A DNA stretch of 64,000 nucleotides, from assembly GCF_000005505.3 (NCBI RefSeq), contig NC_016134.3, forward strand, positions 11,328,624 to 11,392,623, written 5' to 3'. The notes below the pieces were generated by a model. It was not told the DNA's origin, searched no databases, and worked only from the letters and a program-made list of their open reading frames with translations. Both the position numbers and the translations under genes were made by a program. This DNA is from Brachypodium distachyon. Taxonomy: Eukaryota; Streptophyta; Magnoliopsida; Poales; Poaceae. How positions within the stretch are numbered: position 1 is the stretch's first letter; each line of letters opens with the position of its first letter. This document shows positions 24,698 to 35,811 of this stretch, piece after piece.

Positions 24698-25030
24698 CTT
24701 GTAGCTGCTGCTGTAAGCTAGTTATCTGTAATGTGTATTCTTTCTTGTGTATAAACTCACTGGTCACGACACATTATAAAGTGGTAGTCTGCAGAATGAT
24801 ATAGCCTCTGTAATTAACAAAGGAATCAAGCAAGTTTTTGTTATGCAGTTTTGTATTCGTTCTTGTAGCTGCTGCTGTGAGCTAGTTATCTGTAATGTGT
24901 ATTCTTTCGTGTGTATAAACTCACTGGTCACTACACATTATAAAGTGGTAGTCTGTAGAATGATATAGCCTCTGTAATTAACAAAGGAATCAAGCAAGTT
25001 TTTGTTATGCAGTTTTGTACAGTATTCGTT
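24698..25030. repeat. 164-bp tandem duplication in the NHX 3' flank
   Basis: Copy 1 (24698-24861) and copy 2 (24862 to about 25030) begin CTTGTAGCTGCTGCTGT and differ at about four positions plus a small insertion near the end of copy 2. The repeat starts about 115 bp after the stop codon, so it probably duplicates the 3' UTR end and any poly(A) signals. Confidence 0.93.
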
Positions 25031-27496
25031 TTGAAATGAACATTGTGGTCGATTGAGTCTTTCTAATCAGTCGGTATAATGGTAATTGTTCTTTCTCCTT
25101 CCTTGCTGAAGTGGTAATTGTTCAAGGGAAGTTCATCTCTTGAGGAGAATTTAGTTGGGCCACCAAATGGTTGGCACTTCTTTGAGCCACGTCAGCACTA
25201 AGGTGTGGGCCCGGTCTTTCAGAATGGTCATCCAAGCAACCAATGGTGATTTGAAGTCATACTAAGGTGTACCTAAACGCTCTAAAAAAGTATGGATGCA
25301 CACATTTATGGACCATTGGATACGGTGGCATACGGGAGGAGATGGGTAGCATGCGGACCTCAGCGTTCTCATGGATCCATGTTTGTACTTGACTCAAGGA
25401 TTCAATGCGTCAATCTGAGTCTAACATGACTCTCAAGGACCCCATGGATCGATCTGAATCATTCGTGACTAAGGACTCGACCCTTGGCTCTAGTAACTGA
25501 ACGGACATTAGAGCTCTCTCCTTGAGTTCATTCGAGAGAAGATGAATTGAGTTACACGCATCATGGAGGGTATTCATAGCCTAAATGACTATTGGTTAGA
25601 GGGTAGACGTGATCGAAAGAATCCTTAAACTACTTGGAAACCAATCATTTTTTGTTTCATTCGGTCATTTTTCTGGCGATTAGTTCCTTTCTTCATGTTT
25701 GGATCCTCCTTGGACTTGTTTTTTTTTCTTTTCGAGAATGGCCTTTGACTTGTTTGACTAGCTTAACCTGTTGACTATCTTAGATGGCTTGACCAAATCT
25801 TGTTGATCTGTTGACCGAATGGAGACTTCCATTGAATTGGGCTCTTGTCAGGTGGATAAAAGACCCCGACCATACGGAAATTGTTTTGTTACCTAGAAAA
25901 ACCTATCTAACATTACTTCTAGTTTATTTAGCACAAGTATTCAAGCTGTCCATGGTAGGAAGTTGGCTACGACGTATTGATCATGCGATATTAGTAGCTA
26001 TAAACTTGTACTTCATGTGACACCAACATCGAGTTACATACGGTGAAACTTGCTTTTGTAAGTCAAAATTCCATGAGAGGATAGGCAATATAATACCAGA
26101 TACAAAATAGAAACTCATCAAAAACATACCTAAACAAGATCTACATTTAAAGATCTCAACACGATAGCCAATAAACACATACGTGTATAGTTCCGATGGT
26201 TATTTTGAAAGTGACATTGTTTTTTAACGAAACTAGTTTACATATAGTTATTTGCATGCAGCCGTTATTGCCTTGTTGGATGGGCACCAAGGAAAGATAA
26301 TGAGATGTTCCTTTTAAGGACAACGGGTCCCCGGAACTAGGTTGTCGTCTTAGACCTTCTCCAATGTAGTACTTCAGTCGGTCCAAACTATATCTTTTGC
26401 TATTATGGATCAATTCATACTATTGAAACATGCCAGTGCATGCAGCTAAAATTACGAACCGGTCAATACACATGCACCGCGCAAGCTTCCAATAGCACAA
26501 TAAAATATCATATAACATGGCCCACCGGACCAACTGATAACCGTTGCATTCATACACAAGTAACTAGCCAATTTCATCAGGGCAGCCCCTTCATCGATGA
26601 AGACATATTTCAAAATGTGACCGTTAGTTGTCTGCGTCACATTTCTTCTGCCCATTGACAAAAAAATTATTCTTCCTCCTCAAGTTTGGATATCACACGA
26701 AGGAAGAGTCGATTCTAGACAGATGGAGTTGTTTATGTTGGGTGGATCCTACTCTAAAATATGATCTGATGTGTACACTCCGTGCAAAAATCGATTTCAA
26801 GCATTGGTCTCTCAGGATGACGCGTGGCAGAGAAAATAAAAAATATGAAAGGCCTTAAATAGCTCTATAGCCAAACTTTTGCCCTATCATCCAGTTTATT
26901 TAACACAAGAACAACCTTACATATGGTTTTGTGCAATTCACTCTAAAAAATATCTACCGCTCACAACTATCATGTGACTTTTTGTCTTTTAAGAGAAGAC
27001 CATCATAGCTAGTTGTATTTAACTCAAACAAACGTAATATCATCGATAAGAAGAACAAAACTCGAAAGATTGTTCAACCAAACAATCATCGTGTGGCTTG
27101 GTCAAACATCGTCTCTTCGTCACCATTCTCAAAAGGAAGAGACAATATTGGAGAAAAAAATGTCAAACATGGTCTCTTCCTCTCTTTTTTGAAACTAACT
27201 CTTTTCCTTGCTTAAATTAACGTTCTATTTCCTCTTTCTTTTACAAGACATTTTAATTAGCAAAATTGACTTGGAGTACTTGGCATTTCTCCGGGAAAAC
27301 GAAGGGGAAAAGAAGGAAGTATAGCTACTGGAGTAGCAAAGGCGAGCTCCGTCAGTTTACGCCTTCTCTGGCTCCCTTCTTCCCTTCCCGTCTCGCCCTT
27401 CCCATTCCATTTTCCCTCCCAAAGACGCGCGCGGAGCCCCAAAATCTCTAGGGTTTGCCCTCCCAGCGCCACCAGATCCCCCTGCACCCCTCGCAA
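25031..27496. other. spacer between the NHX and SCC3 genes
   Basis: Non-coding, moderately AT-rich, with short frames only. Nothing resembles a domain or an exon chain. The last 200 bp before 27497 become GC-rich and pyrimidine-rich and probably hold the SCC3 promoter and 5' leader. Confidence 0.5.
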
Positions 27497-27812
27497 ATGG
27501 AGGAGACGCTAGCGTCCTCGCGCCGCCCGGTAACCCTACTACTCCCCGAGCAGCCGGATCCCGCCAATTCCGCCGAGCCTTTTCTGATTTTCGTGTTGTG
27601 TGTCTGTGGGTGCGCAGAAGCGTGGCCGCCCGCCGAAGCCGCGGGACAACGACTTCGTGACCGGCGAGGAGTTCGAGGACGAGGAGGGGGAGGACTACGA
27701 GGAGGGGCTGCAAGCGCCGGCCCGGTCCAAGCGCAAGCGCGAGGCCTCCGCCGCCGCCGCCGCCGCGCTCGAGGACCTGACCCTCATCGGTAAGCGGCAT
27801 GTCGCGCTATTT

Positions 27813-27846
<34 letters not shown>

Positions 27847-30800
27847 CCCTTTTTCTTTGCTGCGTTCGTCGCCGTTGTTTCGCCGGAGTGTGTTTGCTGG
27901 GTGCTGTGGCTGGGGACCTGCCACTAGGGTTTACCCCTTGAGCTGCTGCTACGATGGAGTCTAGCTGTCCTGCTGCTGCGATTTTAGTTGGTAATTATGC
28001 TACCTGGCTGGCCCTGCGTCTGCCTTCTGTTGTAACCAGGATAAATAAATATGTGGCTTTCTGTACTGGGAATTGCCAATTTCTTCGCTTGGCCCGAGGG
28101 GTCAGGCTGTTTAGCTTGCTAAACACTGCAATTAGGTGCTGTCAAGTTCCATTTGGGGTTTGTTTGCTAGAAATGTTAGGTCGTCAGCTGAAAAACAATC
28201 ATTTTTGACCCATTTGATCCCAGTGGAACTTCAATTTTTTCCGAATTTTTAGCTACTAACCTCCAGTATCTAAACGAGAATTTGTGAGAATTGACAAGCG
28301 TTGTGTCTTGCTTAATGTGCATGGCCCTCACGTTAGTTCCACCGCTCGTAGCCAACATGATGACAGGTGGCTTATAGGAACAAGGCTTCGTATTAGTTTA
28401 AGCAAATACAAGCTCTGACCGGGAGGCCCTGGTTTGCGCAACAGGCCCCAGCCTGTTGGAGCCAGTGATGGTTGGGTGGGAGACTGGGTGATACTGACTA
28501 CTGGGAGTTACCGGTTGGAAGAAACGGGCCTGCTGGGCCTTGAACTGAACCTTTGCATGGATTGTCGACGTTTCAGCTCAAGATTGGAGTAAAACAGGCA
28601 GTAAAAGGAAGTGTAGGAACTAAGGGTAGGGTGTTCATATGTTTCAACATAGTATTGGTCAATAAGTACTATAGATGCTATAGTACATGGGCGCTGTGGG
28701 GTCGAGAATGTGTCGTTGTTTATTATAGTAAAGTAATGCTGGAACATGCCTTGTGTCTTTAGCTTCTATTTACTTACAAACTTGCAAATTGCAGATATTG
28801 TCAAGCATAATGGCAGGATGATCAGCCATGCTGTCAAAAGATTGGTCGAGGATTATGAATCAAAGCCTAAGTCTGTGATATTTCAGATATTAGCAATGTT
28901 TTTTGAGGTAATGCTAAGTTGACATGCGAGTTTTTAGTTTATTCATTTTATTTCTGCAACTTTATTAATTAACCTGCAAAGTTTACGATGACAGGCTTGT
29001 GGTGCCAGACATGATATTTATGAAAATGACCTTGATGAGGCGGATGTGGATGACACTGTATTCAAACTTGTTGAGCTATCAAGAAAAGTATCCTATTGTG
29101 ATTTGTTCAAACAGTGAAATGATAATCACTGTTTGTAGTCATTTAGGTTATCAGATGCACATAATCTATTTACTGATCCTATAAATTGTTCTAGTGTCAG
29201 GCTTATATATATGCTCTCTTTTATTTGAGTTTTGTCAACCTTGACTTGAATAGGGCCTCGTGGAAGATAATTATAACTCAAAACAGAAGGGACTTAAGAA
29301 CTTCAAGGAAAATCTTGTTTCTTTTTGGGATAGCTTGGTCCTTGAGTGTCAGAATGGTCCACTGTTTGATGATATTTTATTCCAAAAAATCAAGGATTTC
29401 GTGGTTGCTTTATCATGGTAATTAAGTCTCACCAGTCACCATTCCTTCTTTTTTCTTGACCTTGTATTTATGTATATAATGGGCTGATCTGTTGTTCTTC
29501 AGTACTCCTCCAAGGGTTTATCGTCAAGTGGCTTCATTGGTTGGGCTCCAGCTTGTGACGTCCTTCATATCGGTAGCTAAGACTCTTAGTGGACAACGTG
29601 AGACCACTCAAAGGCAGTTGAATGCAGAGAAGAAGAAGCATAGTGATGGACCACTTATTGAATCTCTGAACAAAAGACTATCTCTTACTCATGAGAATAT
29701 TACTTATCTGGAGGAATTGATGCGGAAAATATTCAGCGGGTGAGATTTTCTATTACGAATGACTTGGACTAGCCTTTTATTGTAGCCTATTAGTAATATT
29801 TTAAGTATGTTTTAAATTACTTTATGACATTCAGAATCATTCATGTATGGTATCCGAAGACATGTTGTCGCATTTATCCTGTCTAGCAGGGCATTAATTT
29901 TTTTTTTGCCACATGTAGGTTATTCATGCACCGGTATCGTGATGTTGACCCTGAGATCCGGATGTCATGCATCAAATCTCTTGGTATTTGGGTTGTCTCA
30001 TATCCATCACTGTTTTTACAAGATATTTATCTTAAGTATCTTGGATGGACACTGAATGACAAGGTAACAATCAGTTTAAGTCATGGGTTTAGTGTGCTTA
30101 TTAATAGTAACTTCTCTTTGATCAATGAGACATGGTCTTTATTTTGTGCATTTCTTCTTATAGAATGCTGGAGTTAGAAGAACTTCTATTCTTGCCTTGC
30201 AAAGCCTGTATGACGTGGATGACAACATACCTTCTCTTGGTCTCTTTACCGAGAGGTTTTACAGCAGAATGATCCAGCTTGCTGATGATATTGATATTTC
30301 AGTAGCTGTATCAGCTATAGGACTCATCAAGCAATTACTTCGGTGAGCTTACTTTCCCAGTCTCTGTACTGAGGTTTTACAGCAGCAGGGTCTTTTGCAT
30401 GTCTATTTAGATCGCTACTTGGCAAGCTTACTTATTTTGCCATAGCTTTTGAAGGCAGCTAAGCATTTGGAACGCCAAAACTCAAAACCCTTGATGGCAA
30501 GCGTTGCTAATGAGGTTTTTGTATGTGCTAACAAAACTAAATTCAAGTTGGACTCCTATATTATCAAATACATAGAAAGCACTGGTAATTCCATTTCTGG
30601 AATAAGGCTGTGGTGGTTTTTAACATGAATATCACCTTGCATGGAAATGCAAGCTTAACATATCTGCAATTTTCAAATCGCATCAGTGTAATTACTAATT
30701 AGTTACATATTCAGAGGTGAAACACCACATTTGCTAGGCTACATGCAAATTCAGCTTGTAACTTCAAATATTTATTGCTTGGTACTAAAACACAGATTGT

Positions 30801-33800
30801 TGGCTGAAACATCGCACACACAAGGATACAAGAAAATTCATGTTTTGTTACTGAAAAATACACCACAGCCAACGTAATACTTGATGTAGTGCTGCCACAT
30901 GATACATAGCTAAGAGGCATACTATTGTTGACGTGATATTCCGCACTATGTTGCAATTTGCAATTAGGTCCTATGTTATCATTTCTTGATGTCTCATCTA
31001 GACACTAGATCCACAACTGAGATGATAGTATTAGTGGTAGTAATATGTTTAGGTAGCAGAGAACGGAGGCTAATGACGCATTGCCTGTATGGACAAGATT
31101 TATCTGGACGGATCAAGCTAGACATAGCAAAGTATACAAAAAAGTGCCTTACCAAGTCATCCTTGCTATATGGTAAACGAGCCCACTAATTTTCTTGCCC
31201 AAGTGAGCAAGAGATCACACAGGCCTTATGTATTCATGTTCTCTTCTGTTCATTACTGCAGAAAAACAAGTGAATGTATCATTTATTTGTTTTGCAGGCA
31301 TCAACTTTTGAGCGACGATGATTTGGGCCCCCTATACGATTTGCTTATTGATGAGCCTCCTATGATAAGGCGTGCAATAGGGGAGTTAGTTTATGATCAC
31401 CTGATAGCACAAAATATCAAGACCTCTTCTGGAGCTAGAGGTACCTGCTCTTCAAAGGATTGAACTTTTATGCTTGTCTTGTTGCCAAACTACTTGATTA
31501 GTTCAGCCATTGATTATCCTAGCGAATTCCAGATGGGGACAGCGAATCCTCTGAGGTTCACATTGGTCGAATGCTGCAAATCTTAAGGGAATTTTCGGAT
31601 GACCCAGTCCTGAGTTCTTACGTCATTGATGATATTTGGGAGGACATGAAGGCCATGAAAGTATACCCCTCAATTTATCCAACTCTCATGAAAAGAGTCA
31701 CAACACATTGTTGTCGGTGTGGCATTTACAACTACAATATTTCTGTTCTGTAGGACTGGAAGTGTATAATCTCCATGCTTCTTGACGAAACTCCACTGTC
31801 TGAGCTTACTGACATGGATGGAACCAATCTAGTTCGGATGCTGCGAGCCTCTGCTAAGAAGGCTGTCGGAGAAAGGATAGTTCCTGCAACGGACAACAGG
31901 AAGCTGTACTATAATAAATCCCAAAAGGTGTCAAACTGTCAGAGGCATAAATTTCTAATTTCCTTGAAAAATTATGCTTCCGAGTCTGATCCATTTAATC
32001 CTCCATAAGGTTCTAGTTATGTAACTTGCACTAGTAAATTAACTTACTGACATTAGCCCAATCATTCCTTGGCTATTTTATAACCATAAACAGCAGCTGC
32101 ACACCTATACCTGGATGAATGCAAATGATTTAAATCAGCCATGACTGTGAAGGTTCTGTAATATGATAATAGTACTGGTTGAAAATGATCACCCTCTGTT
32201 AAAATCATTACCTTACGTGTTGATTGGGAACATACATTTTCCTATCGCTGTGATGGAAAAAAAAATCTGTTGACTCATCACAAGTATCTGGATCTTACAC
32301 GTGTACTGTCCTGATGCCCTTTTGGGGTCTTCCTTCGTCTAGTTCAGCTTTGTACTCTGTGCAGTGTTCAATATCTTCCTGTTGAATTCTAGATTATGTT
32401 GCTCATTCTTCTTACCGCTGCTATTTTTTTCCTCTATCTCGTGTCATTACTAAAGCATGAATTCCTACAGGAAATACTGGAAAATAGCAAACGGGACATA
32501 ACCAATGCCTTGATGAAGAGGTACCCACAGCTTTTAAGAAAATACATACCTGACAAGGCTAAGATATCCCCTCTAATTGATATGATGACGCTTTTGAAAC
32601 TTGAGATGTACTCGTTAAAAAGGCAAGAACAGGTCAGTTTCGAAAGCTATTGCATGGTTTTCTAATTTACTTCTTGGTTTATTAATAACATTTGTACATT
32701 TGGGTTCAGAATTTCAAGGCTGCCATAGATCTCATTGTTGACGCTTTCTTCAAACATGGTGACAAGGATACATTAAGGTCTTCTATCAAGGCAATTGCTT
32801 TCTGTTGCACCGAGTGTCAGGCTGATCTTCAAGATTATGCTGAAAATAAACTTAAGAATCTTGAAGATGAGTTGGTTTTGAAAGTCAAAACTGCGATCAA
32901 GGAAGTAGAGGTATGTCTTATTAATATTCATGCTTACCGTGTCTGTCCTGAAGCCATGAAGATAATATCATACTGTCGGCCTTGCAGGCAGGTGATGATG
33001 AATACTCCCTCTTGGTTAATTTGAAGCGACTTCATGAACTTCAGCTGTTGAAACCTGTTAAAAATGATGGTTTATTTGAAGATATGTACCGAATCCTAAG
33101 TCGCCTAAGAGAGATGGATAATGAGGTATGAACCCTGGCACTTTCTAGTTATTAGCACTTTAGTCTTCCTTGCAGAATCAACTTTAGTAACATACTGAAC
33201 TAATACATCCATACTTTATTAGGTCAAGAGCTTGCTCATCATCAATATGTACCTTGAAGTAGCATGGTGCCTGCATGCAGTTAATGATCAAAACCCATCT
33301 GAAACATCTATCGATGAACTTTTATCCAAGCAAAGCTCTCTTTTTGAACAACTCTATTATTTCTTGGTGGTTCTGCCTACTTATCAGAAAGAGGGAAGGA
33401 GCACCACTGTACTTTCCTGCAGAGTAAGCCTTCTGAATTAAACAGCAACAAAGAGAGGGCTACACTATTTGTAAACATTTGTACACCTGCATCTAAGCAT
33501 GTTGACCCATTGACACGATAGCACCTTTTGGTTCAGGTCTGCATCATTACTGCAGAGATGTGGTGCTTGTTTAAGAAGTCAAAGTATTCTTCAACAAGGC
33601 TAGAAAGTTTGGGTTATCTCCCACAATTAGATGTTGTTCAGAAGTTCTGGAAACTATGTGCACAGCAGCTCAATATATCAGGTTTTCTTGTTTTACATGC
33701 TTTCTACTTTAAATGTATTGTAAAAGTATAATATCAGCCCAAAATAAATCTTATTCTGTTACTGTTTTAATAATTTTTGTTTGTCTTCAGATGAAACAGA

Positions 33801-35811
33801 AGATGAAGATGCAAATGAAGAATATATTGAAGACACAAACAGGGATGCCGTAATGATTGCAGCTGCAAAGCTACTCCTTGCTGATACGATTTCAAAGGTT
33901 TGTGCTGCATTTTCTTGTTGTGATGGATTCTTAAGCAACTTTCTTCCAGATAGATTGCTTGGGGCTACCTTCTATTATATCAAAATTGGTTCATGTTGAG
34001 AGTTTCCTATTGTCAGATAAATGAAGTTTCGGTGATTTATTTGTTTGCAGGATTACCTTGGCCCTGAGATTGTTTCGCACTATGTATCTCATGGAGCAAG
34101 TACGACGGAGATCATCAAGCATCTCATTACTGCGCTAAAGAAAAATGCAGACAACGATATAGCTGCTCTATTCTTTGAGGCTCTGAGACGGGTAGGTACT
34201 TTGTTTTTATTCTGAATGCACAAAATATTTCTTCATGAGTCCTACAAATTGGTGATTAATATGGTGTCTTCTGTATTAGCATCCAAAAATATGCATTTGT
34301 TCTTCTCTATGATTATTAGCTTATTACCAATCACAAAAGAAATACTTCCTCCGTCCCATATTAAGTGACTCAAATTTGTCCAAATATGGATGCATCTATA
34401 CCCCAAAAGTGTATAGATGCATGTAATATTTCGTCACTTAATATGGGACGGAGGGAGTAATAACTACTCCCTCTGATCTTAAATTCTTGACTCAAATTTG
34501 CCCAAATATGGATGTATCTATTCTTAAAAAACGTCTAGATACATGTAATATTTCGACAACAATTTAGGATCGGAGGGAGTAGTAACTATAGCAGAGAATT
34601 AGACCCATCCTACGTTATTGAGGATGCCATTACTGATTGAAAATCAACCTGATTGTAAACCAGGAACAGTTAGGGATGTACTCGTGCCTCTGTTGGTAAA
34701 AGCGCCATGCTATCATCATTGTACCTTTTGATGTCTGTTTCATCATTTCCAATTATTTAAAGATTTCAGTGTCTGACAGGAATTTAAGATAAATACTTTT
34801 TACAACTGCCCTGGATTTCTATTCTCATTTTTGCATTTGATTTTTAATCATTGTTTATGAAATGTGATTTGCTTGTGTAAATCATTTTTGTATTCATATC
34901 TAAGTAGGCATTTGAACGGTATATGGCCCATCTAAACGAAGGAGAGAACCAAAACCTGATAGGCAAGTCTTATTCGGAATGTCAAGATCTTGCCAATCGG
35001 CTTGCGGGGTACTATGTTGGTGCTGCTCGTAATAAAAACAAGTCTGAGATCTTGAAGATTATCCAATGTGGCGTTCCATTTGCCTTTGTGGACCTCCCAA
35101 AGCAATTGTCTTTCCTCGAGGCTGCTCTTGTGCCATTTGTTTCTAAACTTCCCTCAGCAGATATACCAGACATGTAAGTTCTCAACTCTACCATTTGTGA
35201 CGTCTCCTTGATTTTGTGCTTAATTCTGAGTCGTCTTTGCATGTAGCATGACAGATGTACAGAAGAGGGCACAAGATAACAATCTGAATGAAGATTCAAG
35301 TGCTTGGCGCCCATACTTCACTTTTGTACAACACCTACGTGAGAAACATGCAAAGAACGAGGTTTTACCTGGTGCGTTGAACTCCCTCTCTCTGTCATGC
35401 TAAGCTGTGCCTTGTGTTCTAGAACCGCGCAAAGCTTTCTTCTAGAAATTGTGTCTGACTACTGTTTCTGATCCAGAGGAAAAGGAGGAAAAGCCTGTAA
35501 AGCGCAGGGGCCGCCCGAGGAAGGTTAGAGAAGAACCTGCGAGAAACCTTTTTGAAGAACACAACTCTAGTGACGAAGAGTCTGTTAGTGATTCTGACCA
35601 ACGGGGGCACGGTGGAGATGACGACGACGACGACGATGCTTTTAACCAGCCTTTGATCAACACGTTTAGGCCTTCTGCATCAAAGCTAAGGTCACTGAAG
35701 GTTTCTCAACAGGGAACAAGTAGTCAGAAAAAAGCTCCTAAAGCTTCAGGTAAAGTTCATGGTATTGCTCTTACTGGTTTAGTATCACGCCCTGATAAAT
35801 TGCAGCAGTAG
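27497..35811 (+). CDS. SCC3: cohesin subunit SCC3 / STAG (stromalin)
   Basis: Twenty-one exons: 27497-27529, 27618-27789, 28795-28907, 28995-29087, 29254-29417, 29503-29739, 29919-30063, 30164-30342, 31298-31440, 31533-31660, 31754-31927, 32471-32632, 32710-32910, 32988-33125, 33223-33423, 33537-33681, 33791-33897, 34051-34191, 34908-35173, 35247-35371, 35477-35811. They give 1133 aa, close to other plant SCC3 proteins. SCC3 binds the kleisin of the SMC1/SMC3 ring and is needed for sister-chromatid cohesion in mitosis and meiosis. The STAG region (about 140-270) is followed by the stromalin conservative domain around [19 protein letters not shown] (about 275-380), then helical repeats to about 1000. 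An AT-hook-like KRGRPPKPR (12-20) sits near the N terminus and KRRGRPRK near 1031-1038, followed by a D-rich run. The C-terminal end is the least certain part, because alternative donors exist at 35751 and 35816. Confidence 0.95.
27815..27846. repeat. (CT)n microsatellite in SCC3 intron 2
   Basis: About fifteen CT units followed by a C/T run, shortly after the donor of intron 2. Probably length-polymorphic. Confidence 0.9.
34345..34457. mobile_element. Stowaway MITE, SCC3 intron 18, first of an adjacent pair
   Basis: Inverted ends CTTCCTCCGTCCCATATTAAGTGACT and its complement (each over 20 bp; core CCTCCGTCCC / GGGACGGAGG) with TA on both sides. Confidence 0.9.
34467..34579. mobile_element. 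Stowaway MITE, SCC3 intron 18, second of an adjacent pair
   Basis: Ends CTCCCTCTGATC and GATCGGAGGGAG flanked by TA (34465-34466, 34580-34581), only 9 bp after the first element. Its interior (CAAATTTG.CCAAATATGGATG) is related to the first copy, so both belong to one subfamily. Confidence 0.9.

Noticed and set aside
28370..28560. 5S-rRNA-like phrasing (GGTGGGAGACTGGGTGATACTG) in SCC3 intron 2
   Set aside because: Similarity to the 5S 3' part is weak and the rest of the gene is missing; more likely chance or a decayed SINE.
35419..35663. Minus-strand frames opposite the last SCC3 exon
   Set aside because: Shadow of the acidic and AT-hook coding sequence; Ser-rich low complexity only.
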